A stretch of 64,000 nt of DNA. Source: Bombyx mori (Eukaryota; Arthropoda; Insecta; Lepidoptera; Bombycidae). Below are positions 31,605 through 43,400 of the stretch, piece after piece. Numbering within the stretch: position 1 is the stretch's first letter; every line of letters begins with the position of its first letter. A model generated the notes under the pieces. It was not told the DNA's origin. It worked only from the letters and a program-made list of their open reading frames with translations, and did not search any database. Location of the stretch: assembly GCF_030269925.1 (NCBI RefSeq), contig NC_085128.1, positions 498,501-562,500 of the forward strand, given 5' to 3'. The position numbers and the translations under genes are program-made.

Positions 31605-32420
31605 TATCTTAGTCTATATCTATCTAGCCTTGATCAAGGTGTTTTGAGCTGTGCTGAAATTTCGGGAATAGATTGAAATTAAAAACTGTGGTAAGAGCCA
31701 GTTAAACAAGCGTGCGTTATAAATAAAGAAAATAAGACGCTCAATGTGTTATGAGTTTTTGTTATTGTAACTTGAACTCAGAACTTGAGTAACTCTACAG
31801 TAAAATTCGATTAAAGTTTAGTCTTCCACATTTTCTGAAAAGCTTTCAGTATTTTCAGAAAGGTAAGGTTTTCCTTCATGATTTTAAAGTTATATCCGCT
31901 TATTTTACTAATCTTAGGAAAATAACTATAAAAATAGAAAAAACACTAAATAGTTAAAATTTATTTTAATCTCTGTGATCTCTAGATTTTAAAATAAAAT
32001 TTATTGTGACTCTGAATAGTTTTTAAATATAAATTATTACTTAAATCCATATTGTTTCAATATGAGTTTTCCTGCCCTATAGACAATGATTGATTGATGT
32101 ACTTATTTAACATATTGATTTTCTTTGTCTAAACAACAAAATATCCAATACAAATCAAATTGAGAAAATTCTATAAGAACGCGCGTCAATAATTACATAC
32201 AAAGTTACCATACAGAACTATATTGGGCCAATCTAATCGAATGGCAGGTACCCCTCGAGATGAATAAATCACGGAATCGGTAAGCAACTGTAGCCCGATA
32301 TTACTGATTTGACGTTAATTGGTTTTGATCTGAAATACGGGCCGCTAAAATGCCGCTTTATTTATTCATAATAATATACTCCGGAATGGTCTGTGGTGAA
32401 TCTAGGCTGATAATCGTATA
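31605..32420. other. No recognisable feature (816 bp)
   Basis: AT-rich. No gene or assignable repeat. Confidence 0.5.
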
Positions 32421-32703
32421 ATCGTGGCCTAAAGGATAAGGCGCCTGGTCTACTTATATCTAGCGATGTATGTACCAATATATTTAATGAAATACGTACT
32501 TAGCTCACATTCAAGAATTACTTCCAAGATGTAGGAAAAACGTTGTGCAATAAAAATCAAAACCGCAAAAATATAATTTGCGTAATCAGTACACGAGTGA
32601 GATATCAAAGCGGGTAATGGCATTCAAGTTGTTATGTCTATGATCTCCAGCAATCAGTCAATACCATGTGGACCGTGAGATCGTCCACCTATCTACGCAA
32701 TAG
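32421..32703 (+). mobile_element. Bm1 SINE, old copy with tRNA-like head and internal deletion
   Basis: The head ATCGTGGCCTAAAGGATAAGG (A-box) is present. The B-box region has been lost (join at CGATGTATGTACC). Then the AAATACGTACTTAG and AAAATCAAAACCGC blocks follow, and a tail GTGGACCGTGAGATCG. It overlaps duplicate unit A. Confidence 0.7.
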
Positions 32704-32914
32704 ATGTATAAATGAGATCACTTAATAAACTGAACCTGTAAACTATCCTCAACAATTATTAATAAAATAGTAATAAATAATTATAGCACTGTAAATTAAA
32801 GATAATTTACTATGAGAACATAATTAATACGAGAGTTGTTCTAAGAACATAAAATGATAAATGTAAGCATCACTGCCACGATTGATGCACAAACAATAAT
32901 AATGGTCGAAAACT
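32504..32914 (+). repeat. Dispersed duplicate unit A, copy 2
   Basis: Matches 12929..13290 through TGGTCGAAAACTG. Directly after it a Helitron-like element follows here, whereas a Bm1 copy follows copy 1. The common end therefore marks a real unit boundary or a shared insertion hotspot. Confidence 0.85.
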
Positions 32915-32929
32915 GTGTAGGGAGTGAGA

Positions 32930-33261
32930 GAAAGCTTATTTTGTGAGAAAAAGAGGAGACAGCCGGTTTCGTGCTCATCCCTAGTCCGTGCTGTTTACTG
33001 AGTGAAATCTGAATCTCGGAAACAGGTCCAACGATTTTCATAAAATTTAGTGTACAGGGGATTTCGGGGGCGATAATCGATCTAGCTACGATTTATTTTC
33101 AGAAAATGTTGTTTTATTCGTGTTTTCAATAATCAACTCTTCCCGATATCTATTGGCGAATAAGAATACTATTTTTCTTAATTAAGGGCAACTAACCGCT
33201 TTAAAGACACAACAAGATGGTGTTATAAAAAAAAACCGAGTAAAGCTCGGTCATCATCTAG
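32930..33261 (+). mobile_element. Helitron-like non-autonomous element with 3' hairpin and CTAG end
   Basis: The 3' end shows CCGAG-taaag-CTCGG (33236..33250), 7 nt, then CTAG (33258..33261) followed by T. This is the arrangement of Helitron 3' ends (hairpin, then CTRR, insertion before T). The body contains AAATTTAGTGTACAGGGG and CGATCTAGCTACGA. The 5' limit is approximate. Confidence 0.6.
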
Positions 33262-33617
33262 TTATATTTATACAAGCAGCATTTTAAGACATTCATTTCG
33301 CAATCGAAGTCTGATTCTGACTTTCATTGACAAATTAGATTGATTCAGTATATTAATGCGGGGTACGGGGCTAAAATTGCGTAGTTTGGATAGGCGGCTA
33401 CCGATCATCTGTTCGCTTCAAAGCTACAGATTTTAGTTGTGTATGACGATCAAATTAACCATTGATATTATTTAAATTAGTTTTTCCCGTCCCTCTAACA
33501 ATTTTATATTATGCCTACGTGTAAAATGAGACACTGCAAGCTGTACCAAGGTAAAAATTAATCTGTAAATGTTAATTAACTTATTTGTAATTAGCCAATT
33601 TTAATCAAACCAGTGGT
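33262..33617. other. No recognisable feature (356 bp)
   Basis: No gene or assignable repeat. Confidence 0.5.
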
Positions 33618-34040
33618 CCCGCAGTATTCGAAATTCGACTATAATTAATTGGAATTGTAAGTTTGTACACTATTATGATTGTATTTTATACTTCTATAAT
33701 CACAAATTTCGCCAAGACTACACTATAAAAAATATTAACAAAGACAAATAATATTTAATCTATTCTCGATTTGACCACAGACTGTAAGCAGTAAGAAAAG
33801 TTTGACAATAAACAAATGGTATGCATGCGTGTGTGTTAAATAAAACACATGGAAGGTAGTGTGTGTGATGTTTTTTTTATTGATTTAATGTATTTTTTAT
33901 GCATAATTTAAAAAAAATATTAACATTCTGCACTCCTTCTCTATATTCTCTATAAGTGTGGGAAATTTTATACCCACTCCTCCGTCCGCGCAATTTTCAT
34001 AAAAAGGGATACAAAGTTTTTGCTTCACGTATTAATTTAT
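33618..34040 (-). mobile_element. Dispersed ~400-bp repeat with Helitron-like 5' end, copy 3
   Basis: Same family as 5842 and 19590. It shares ATTCGACTATAATTAATTGG, TTTGTACACTATTATGATTG and CAAAGTTTTTGCTTCACGTA. The terminal TC at the 5' end is not preserved. Confidence 0.75.
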
Positions 34041-34462
34041 TTTAATCAAATATCCAAAGATGGATAAACTAATTGTGTTACTGTGAGATCCCTCCTGTAG
34101 TCAAAATGTGACGGCCGCTTCGAAAATTTTGTTGGATAAATATTTAAACAACTTTAAATAAATACAGAATAAGTAAATACACCTCACGAAAGAAGGTGTG
34201 AGTGAGCGAGGATCATGAAAGGCCCCGTGAGACGCACATGAATGAGACATGTTCTATTGAAATTCTTATCAGTAGTGACTTGCTAACGACGTCTTCAAGT
34301 TCTGCTTCAGCGGACTTACAAAGCTGTTTAGCGTAGCTTTTGTCGATCACACTCGTGACCTATCGTAAATCGACTATTAAAAACTAGATAAGTGCTATAA
34401 TGATTTTTTTAAACGATTTCTTTTTTTCATGTGCATGAGCAAACACTTTTGAAGTACTATTC
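34041..34462. other. No recognisable feature (422 bp)
   Basis: No gene or assignable repeat. Confidence 0.5.
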
Positions 34463-34585
34463 TTTTTTTTATTGCCCTTGTAGGCTGATGAGCATACAAC
34501 CCACCTGACTGTGAGTGGTTACCATCGCCCATGGGCTTCAGCAATACCAAGGGCAGAGCCAAGCCGCTGCCTACCGTTATCAAAT
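34463..34585 (-). mobile_element. Second SINE/LINE tail family, copy 1
   Basis: T-run, ATTGCCCTTGTAGGCTGATGAG, CCACCTGACTGTGAGTGGTTACC, GGGCAGAGCCAAGCCGCTGCC. The same tail occurs at 38927..39035 (minus) and 45921..46034 (plus). The 3' end resembles the Bm1 tail in design. Confidence 0.75.
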
Positions 34586-37500
34586 TGTAAAGAACCTATG
34601 TCCTATTTGTAGAGAACGACATATATGTAGTATTTAGCGGATAAGTGTAGTTTCATTGATGATATTATATTATATATGTATATACTTTAATATAGAGTGG
34701 GTAGCTAGTGAAGCGCCTTTGTCGTGGCCATTCTATTCTCTTGTTGACAGCGGTCGCACGTGGGGGTCATCCATAAACCCATTTGTTCTAAATCACTAAT
34801 TATTCCAGTAATCCCAGATTGTTTAAATTATTTAAGCGTCTGCATAATTAAAATAGTGTAAACTAAAGGGGAAGGCTTATGTCCAGTAGTAGGCGTGGGT
34901 GGAAAGATGTATATAATATGCATGATGTATATAATACCATTCAGGTAAAGGACATCCAAATTGTAGATTAATTATGAGCTAACTGGTAACGAAAACTGGA
35001 AAGTTACATTTTACAACTGATAGCTGGAAAGTTACATTTTATTTATTTATTTCGTTGAGGCAATAAAAAAAAATAAAAAAAAAATTATGCGAACTTTGAA
35101 CATTCCTGGTGTCCGTGCCAGCGGAGTGGTCACCGAAGCTCATAAATATCACAAGCTAAATATTGTCTATGTACCTACTGGTAAATGTGAACCAGTGATC
35201 AAAGTGTACCAATCTGAAGTGCCAATATGATACACAGAGAACGCTACTAACCATCGTTCAGTGAACATCATAGTCGATTTTTATGAGATCCAGTGAAGAG
35301 ATGCAAGAGAGGTAGGTATTCTAGTCCGACAACATGCCTTATTGGCCAGCAAATCTATCTTAACTGCTAGCATTCAATTTCACAGAATCAGATTGAATAA
35401 ATTTTTTTTTATCATACATACTTTTCGTGAAATGACTAATATAATCAGAAAAAATAAATGATCGTGATCACGGAATGAAGGTTCTCAAACTCTTAATAGT
35501 AATGCTTTTCTTTAAGAACTTTTACAGAGCAGTTTCTCTTGGGTGAAGTTTTTTTAAATCAAACTTATGATAACAATTTTCGAAAAGAATTTATTCCACA
35601 AACAATACAAAACCAGACAAAAAGAAAACTTTCTCTGCCTCTCTAAACGGTACCCTAGTTTAGTACTCATAAGGTACAATTTGCCGAAACCAGAATGCTT
35701 CAAAGCTTCATGCACGGTCACTCACGTTTCGCTGATACTCGACAAATATTATCCGAAACTAGTTTTGGTCAGTTGATTCCAGAGTTTGGAATCTAATATT
35801 TGTTTTTGATAAAGTCCGATCCTTTGTATTCGTATTAATTATATCTTGTGAGGGCAGTTTGTTTTCAATTAGATTAAAGTGCATTTCTTAGATTTGTCAT
35901 GTTAGTAACATATGTGTATATAGGCGCAAACGCTACTATTGGCAATAATTAACATAATAATATATATTCTAGTTTATTGAAGTTATACTTCTTTAGGCGC
36001 GTTATGAAAAATTTATGAGAGTGAAATTTTACGATGCGCGCGCACGTTGACACAAAATTAACAGAATGAAGTCGCCCACTAAATCGCTCATTACAATACG
36101 ACCGACGTAACTTGGCGAGTCTGAATATAGTCGCAGGTGAACTTTCGCGCATGTACACTCGTAAAAAAAAGTGTTATCAGCATTCATTTTTTAGTAATAT
36201 AAATGACAAAACTATTATTTAATATAATTCATACTAAATATTTTTAAATTTTTAACGTTAAATATTTATTATTAATTATTTAATATTTAAAAAAAATATA
36301 TATATAAATTTAATAAAAATAAAGTATAACTTCTTACGCGCGTACATAAGTACACGCACCCTTTTTCTATGTTAATATTTATTTATTATTAGCAAGATGA
36401 AACTGTTATTCTACCATATTTAATATTTAGCAGACACTGTTTTGATGTAAAAAGGTTCAGAATATGATTATTATTTATATTATTGTTTAAAAACACAAAT
36501 GACTATATAATAAATTAAATATTAATAAAGCATAAATATTAATAATAATTTATATTATATTTATATAATTAACAGTAATAAATGAATTAAGTATTGTTAT
36601 TGTTATGCAAATGATGTTGGCGCCATCTATTATTAGACTGGATAATAAAAATGTTAGTTTATATATGTAAGTTAAAAGTAATTCATGTAAAATAAATTAA
36701 TGTCAGTCATGTAAAAATCACTAAAATATATATTGTGAATATTAAGCTATATTTTGTGAATTATTTCGCAGTAATTACATTTATCTGTATAAAAGAAGTT
36801 GTAGTTACTATAACCATCACAAAATGGCTAATTGTGTAAGAACTAAGACGTGGCTTTTTGTATTAAACAAGTAATGTTAAAGTTTTATAGACTTGTATTG
36901 TATTTTCATTGTAAAAAAACTTGTGCGAAAACCCTGGCTTAACGCCAACATGCACCTATAGCTTACTTGATTTCAAAACAAAAAATCAAACAAATTGTAG
37001 TCTGATTGTCATGCATAACCATTTGGAGTTTATTTTTGGCGAAAAACATAAACACCAAAAAACCTACAGAATAAGCATCGGTTCCCAACAAAATATTAAT
37101 TAAATTATCTATAAAAGTGATCTACACCTGTTCTTCAAATAAAATACAAGATATGAAAATGAACCGTATGTTTCAACTCATAGAGTTCATGTTGCAATGC
37201 AGTTTATATGCAAGTCTTTCCTTGAAAGAAATATACTCAAACACAAAAGAGGCACGCTGTAACCCGCCGATTGGCAATCATATTGAATTTTACAGGGGAA
37301 TTCAATTTCCCGACGAAACAATGTCCGGTAGGGTTACTAGATAAAAAAATATATCCCAAAATAGACTAATATTTTTATACCAAAAATTTAATAGGATTCT
37401 TACTCAGTTTATGTACTTACAGCTTCCCTCAAATTTTGAATTGACGATCTACCTATTTTTGCCGCGAAATATTCATGTGTTCCAATTGAAGGCAGGCGCT

Positions 37501-37600
37501 TCTACGAAGCACATTTTCAGAATGATTCCTAAGATGCATGGCAATTTAATATCCCACCTAACTACCAAGTTAGCAATAATTTCCATTTTCCTCCTCTTAA
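34586..37600. other. Long stretch without a supported gene (3.0 kb)
   Basis: Mostly AT-rich, extremely so at 36180..36600. Possible traces of old SINE tails are at about 35085..35160. 35985..36165 is a CpG-richer patch (GATGCGCGCGCACGTTGAC, ACGACCGACGTAACTTGG) of unknown nature. Frames of 60-75 codons (35567, 35949, 36921, 37117, 37411) show no known motif. Confidence 0.45.
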
Positions 37601-37745
37601 TATCTTAATACTGGCCACAGGACTTGTTGTGATACCGCACAGCACGCTATGTCTGACAATTTGAGACTTTTACCTCTTTATCTTGAAGTGGGTAACGCCA
37701 GAAATGTCGATACCAAGCTGCGGTAATCAGCACAAGGGCCGTGAT
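37601..37745 (+). mobile_element. Bm1 SINE, very degenerate
   Basis: CTGGCCACAGGACTTGTTGTG, CTTGAAGTGGGTAACGCC and GGGCCGTGATGTCATC follow the Bm1 3' half. Confidence 0.4.
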
Positions 37746-38140
37746 GTCATCAGCCCAAATAGAGTTTTAAAAAAAGGGGAAATTTTCAGGTTCCTGCCCT
37801 AGCAACCCCAAGGCCAATAGGCTTGGTCGCCTGAATTTCGCTCGGCTCATATAAAGACACTTGTATGGGCAGCAACGAAGGCAATTCGCAACACATGCTG
37901 CATGCCTCGTTATGAATATTACATAAATTGTTTTACAATATTGATTCGAAAGAACATTGTGTATTTTTGTCGGTTGTATGTAAATTGCCAATGTATTTAC
38001 TTTCAAAGCTTTATCTAGATTTCCATTCGTTATGTCCTAAGAAGTTTCATATCCGTCGTTAATTTAATCTAACAGACTGACACATAATTAAAAGATAGTT
38101 TATTAGTACCGATTAAAACTACTGTTACGGTTTAATCTAT
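37746..38140. other. No recognisable feature (395 bp)
   Basis: No gene; a 79-codon minus frame (37767) has no known motif. Confidence 0.45.
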
Positions 38141-38154
38141 CTCAACGCATGATA

Positions 38155-38879
38155 TTTTTTTTCCACAGGAGAAAATCGCCGTATCCCCACCCGCGCGGCA
38201 GGTGGGGTATGTGGGAGTTGAACCTCACTAAAAACTCCTGCCGCTCACAACCGGCGCCCTACCTTGGACCGGGCCGGAGCCCAGTCGGGGCTATTGAGAC
38301 GGCGGGACAGGGTTGACGCAGAGCACATTACATCCATCCCACCGTCCCACGGACGCCGGACCGGTGGCCGCCAGCGACACGACCACCGGTTCCTTCGTTC
38401 AGCGGGCCGAGAGCCCGCCTTGATGGCGCCGCGTTACACCTTCCCCCAGAGCGGTCGGGGGAACGCGGTCTACCATCATCCGGTTTCCTACTGCGGGTGA
38501 GCGTGCAAAGCACGCCACCCCACGTCTGGGTCTCTCCCCGCATAAAACGGGTGGGACCCCTAGCTCTTAGGGGGCCAGGTCACGGATACGACCCCGGTCC
38601 CGACCCCCTGCTCGGCGGCGGCGGGTTTCTGCGTAGTGAGGAGAGCTTTGCCTCACTCGCCCCGCCGCCTCCTTCGTTGAGATGGTGCACTCGCAGAAGT
38701 CGAGCATAGCCTTCCAGGACTCATCGCCGCCAAGCATCGATGCCACGACGCCAGGCAGCGACAAGTCAGGTCCTATCTTTGCGACCAGGACACGGCACCG
38801 CACCTCCCAAGCGGGGCAGATAGCGAGCGTATGCTCCGCCGTGTCCAGGTCGTGTCCACAATGGTGACACCTCGTCGAT
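38155..38879 (-). mobile_element. 5'-truncated R1-like LINE: ORF2 C-terminus plus 3' UTR, with 14-bp target duplication
   Basis: The target duplication CTCAACG(C/T)ATGATA is at 38141..38154 and 38880..38893. The tail is the T-run from 38155. On the minus strand the frame within 38567..38879 encodes the ORF2 end: a zinc-knuckle-like CHHCGHDLDTAEHTLAICPAW followed by GPDLSLPGVVASMLGG, SWKAMLDFCE and KEAAGRVRQ. This arrangement is known from the C-termini of R1/TRAS-type LINEs. A GC-rich 3' UTR follows. Reverse transcriptase and endonuclease are absent, so it is inactive. Confidence 0.85.
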
Positions 38880-38926
38880 CTCAACGTATGATAAAACTTT
38901 ATTGTAATGACTACAAAATCTGTAAA

Positions 38927-39035
38927 GTTTTTTTTATTACCCTTGTAGGCAGACGAGTACACGGTCACCTGATGGTGAGTGGTTACCGTCGTCCATGGAC
39001 GTCAGAGCTAAGCCGCTGCCTACCGCTAAGTACTC
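38927..39035 (-). mobile_element. Second SINE/LINE tail family, copy 2
   Basis: T-run, ATTACCCTTGTAGGCAGACGAG, GATGGTGAGTGGTTACCGTCG, AGCTAAGCCGCTGCCTACCG, as at 34463. Confidence 0.75.
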
Positions 39036-39878
39036 TCTCTCCACAAGTATTTTAAATAACGGAATCACCTGAAGCGAAGCAGAACAAATGAATTGAGAGT
39101 TTTAAAGAGTTTTTTGAGTGTTTTAAGTGTTCTAAGTGTTGAATATAGTGTTAGCTTGTGATTCGGTAAAATTTTTATTTATCCAAAACCCTAGCACGTA
39201 ACAATACTTACTATTTTCCTGCTTAATACCCAGCCCGATCTACCTTAAAGTATCAAATGATATTAGTATAGTACATTCAATCATAGGCAAAGTGATTAAC
39301 TGTCTTAAATCGTTAGATTAATCTCGCGCGAACTAATCTACTCGCTTAATTACTCCTTCACTGTTCACAGAATCATACATGAGAGGACACGGCACCACTT
39401 GTGCTCAAAATACTTTTTTCTTTCCTTTTGTATAGTTCCACATTCCACGTTCAACATTTCAAAGCATAAGTTCCACATTCATAATATTATAATTGAAGAA
39501 CTTTTCATCAACAAACTAAAGTATTAACATAAGTTAAAAAGTTCAACATTAATATTGATAGATAAATATTAATTTTGTACAATTTGACTAAAAAAATAAA
39601 AATATAATTTTAAAAAAAACAATATGATCAAATCAATACTCTGTTTAAATTTATATTTTATAAATAATACTGAAGCATGCTTGTTGGCTTAAAAAGGTGG
39701 TAAAAACATCTTTACTTAAATTTTGAAGATATAATATAAAAATGTTTTCAACGCATAGGCTACCGCGCGAAAATTATTATTGATTATGAATAGGAAAATT
39801 ATGGTTTAAAAGCTATATCATCATGTCTGACGAATATGACAAACTGTTTCAACTGATAGTTTAGAATCCATTCTTAAT
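39036..39878. other. No recognisable feature (843 bp)
   Basis: AT-rich. A short-period GTTTTAAGTGTTCTAAGTGTT patch is at about 39110..39145. No gene. Confidence 0.5.
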
Positions 39879-39883
39879 CAATT

Positions 39884-40103
39884 TGTCGATGCACGGACAT
39901 CGACGATCGCGCGGCGCGGGCGCCGGGAGGAGGACAGCGGCGCGGGGTAGCGGATTGACACCGGCTTCGTCACTTCGTGCAGCAACGCCGCCCGCGACAC
40001 TTACTTGTTTATCTTGTTTTACTCTTTTTATAAACTTACCAAATAATACAGTCCACTCTTTTATTTTATACATCACCGGTCTACCCCAGAGCAGTTCGAA
40101 ACA
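39884..40103 (+). repeat. 5' LTR, 220 bp
   Basis: TGTCGATGCACGG ... TTCGAAACA, TG...CA ends. It is GC-rich in its first 130 bp and then AT-rich. No difference from the 3' LTR was seen. Confidence 0.95.
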
Positions 40104-40121
40104 TGGTCCTTTAGTTTTGTC
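40104..40121 (+). promoter_or_regulatory. Primer-binding site (candidate)
   Basis: TGGTCCTTTAGTTTTGTC starts directly after the LTR with the TGG expected of a tRNA 3' CCA partner. I cannot name the tRNA. Confidence 0.55.
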
Positions 40122-40471
40122 AGCTTAAAACTCACCGGAATAAAACCTGTACAACAAACTGTCGGCGTTGGTTGGCCATTTAAAAACGAACGGACGTTTT
40201 ACTGTTCACTACGTTGAAGCTGCAAGGAGTCGTGAATATTGGACTTCGGAATATTGGACGGATTGCATACCTGAGTGAGTTCGTTCCAATCAGACAACCT
40301 TTATTCCCTCATATTTTTGCCGTTTAGCGCATTCAATTTTTTACCTAATTTTCGCCTCAATTTGCCAAAATAAAAACTACCCTCATCTTACAATCAAAAT
40401 TCATTCTTATTCTTTAATTCTTATTTCATTATTCTTATTATTTCTGTTTATTTTGCTTATTATAATACATT

Positions 40472-43400
40472 ATGAGCCAACATTCTGAGGATTTAGATAC
40501 TCTTATTAAGCGACGAGGTGCAATTAAAGCCAAACTTACTATTTTCAGAAATTATATTAAACCTCTTACTAGTTTTTCTAGCTTGACCGACTTGCAACGT
40601 TTTGAGTTGGAAGGACGTTATGAGCGTATTCAGTGTTTATACAACGACTTCGACAAGTTACAGACGGAGATCGAGACGTTGTTGGACGCACCCGATGACG
40701 ACTTTAAATCCCGGTGTGAGTTCGAGGACCAATACCATCCTGCGGTGGCACTGGCGCGAAGCCTGCTTTCAGCAACTACCAACTCAGAAGATTCAGGTAG
40801 GGTACACACAAATGTTCGATTGCCCAAAATTGATTTGCCACATTTTGATGGTAGCGTTCAGGGTTGGCTCGAATTCAAAGATACCTACATTTCCCTCATC
40901 CATAATAATAAATGTAATGATGATATTATGAGATTTCATTACCTTCGGTCCTGTTTACGCGGCAGCGCGGCTTTAGTTATTAAAAATATAGATTTTACCA
41001 GTGAAAATTACAATAACGCTTGGGACTTGCTATGTCAGCGGTACGACAAGGACCAGCTGTTAATACACAACCACGTTCAAGCGTTGTTTAGTGTTGCACC
41101 GTGCTCCAAAGAGTCCAGTAAAAGCTTGCGCTACCTTATTGATGTCACAAATAAAAATATTAGGGCATTAAAAACTTTAAAGCAGCCAACTGAACATTGG
41201 GACACATTAATCATCTTTATGATCTCACAGAAACTAGACAGCAGCACAAGCCGATACTGGGAGGAGCATCGTAACAAACTTTCAGAGCCCCCTACTTTAA
41301 ATCAATTTATTTTTTTTATTGAAAATCAAATTAACCTACTTGAAAAAATAGAAGAAAATAGTAAAATCAACCTTAAATCTAAAGAAACAAATAACAATAA
41401 TTACAATAACAAATCTACAAATTACATCATACAATCTAATAGCAATCAAATTCAATCAAATCATTCGAAATGTCCATTATGTAATGAAAATCACTTGCTT
41501 TACACCTGTAAAACATTCAGGAGCTTACCTACTGAGGTGCGCATTGAAAAGGCAAAGAATTTAAAAGTTTGTATGAATTGCTTACGCTTAGGTCATACTG
41601 ATAGAACGTGCAAGCTATCCCATTGCAAGTACTGCAAAGCACGACACAATACCCTTTTACATTCAGAGCCTGAGCGTAGCGCAGCGTCAAACCCCATGCC
41701 AGGCGCTGATAATGTTGCTTTTTCAGCCAATTTTGAACACAGTAATACAGCTTCTTTTATATTGCTTTCCACAGCTATGGTGAGAGTGCGTGGTGCCGAT
41801 GGCACTAAGCACCCCGCCCGAGTTTTGCTGGACAACGGTAGTACCGCCAACTTTGTCACAGACGCCCTTTCATCCAAGCTTGGGCTGTCACGACACGGTA
41901 CTAGCTCCACTACAATCACAGGAATAAACAATCAGACCTCTTATAGTACACAGTCTTGTAATCTCACGCTCGAGTCCTATTACGGTAACTATACAGTCGA
42001 CTTAGGTTGTCTAATATTGCCTGAGGTAACAAAAGTATTGCCTTCGCGTTTCATACCTAGAACTCATGTCCCTCTGCCTTCGGGTCTAAATCTAGCTGAC
42101 CCTACATTCAACATTCCGTCAGTCGTAGATATACTTGTAGGGGCTGAAATATTTTGGCAAGTATTATTACATAATACCATCGATTTAGGTAAGAATCAAC
42201 CTACACTTCACGAAACGAAATTAGGTTGGATTGTTTCAGGTCTTGTGGCTTATTCTCCACGCCTTCAATCTCAATCTCACTTCTGTAGTCTTATCAAAAA
42301 CGACGTCAATTTTAATATAGAACGTTTTTGGGAACTCGATTCAGTTCCATTAAAACACTCACTCACAAATGAAGAAAATGCATGTGAGCAACATTTTCTT
42401 CATAATACTTATAGAAACGACGATGGCCGCTTTGTAGTTTCTATTCCATTAAAAAGGGATCCTCAAATATTAGGAGACTCTCTTCAAATGGCTATAAGTC
42501 GATTTTTATCCTTAGAGCGACGCTTTCAGCGTGATTTGGGTTTCAAGCAGCGCTACGTAGACTTCATGCATGAATACCTAAAGCTAGGGCATATGACTAA
42601 GGAAAGTGAAGTTCGCAATTTTTCAGAGTCATCTACTGACAAGGGAGTCAGTTATTTCATGCCTCATCATGGAATTATTCGTGAGTCCAGCACAACCACA
42701 AAGCTGCGAACGGTCTTCGATGCATCTGCGATCACAACTTCCGGCGTTTCACTGAACGACATCCAAATGATTGGTCCTGTAGTGCAAGACGACTTACTTT
42801 CCATATTGCTACGCTTTCGTCAGCATAGATATGTAATCTCAGGGGACATTGAGAAAATGTATCGATCTATAGAGGTAAACCCCTCGCAGCGATCTCTTCA
42901 GCGCATTGTTTTCCGCGATAATCACAATGCTCCCCTCAAAGTATATTGTTTAAACACGGTGACTTATGGAACAGCATCAGCGCCTTACTTAGCCACGAAA
43001 TGCCTGACCAGTCTGGCTTCCTCAGCTGTAAGTGAAGACGTCAAACATGCAATAATTCACGACTTTTACGTTGACGATCTTTTAAGCGGTAATAGCACTC
43101 TCTCAGGTACTATTGAGTTGTGTAAAGGCGTGATTGATACTTTGTCATCAGCTCAATTTCATTTGCGTAAATTTAAATCAAATGATTCTCGTATCTTATC
43201 AGCAATAATGTCAGAACGTGGCGACGCTTCCACTGACAATATGTTAGACTTAAATAGTAACGTCAACACTTCATCTAAAACATTAGGTTTGCAATGGTGT
43301 TGCAATGTTGATATGCTTTCTTTTTCCATTAATATTGACATCTGTAGTAAAATTACAAAGCGTCACGTGTTGTCGGTTGTAAGTCAAATTTTCGATCCAC

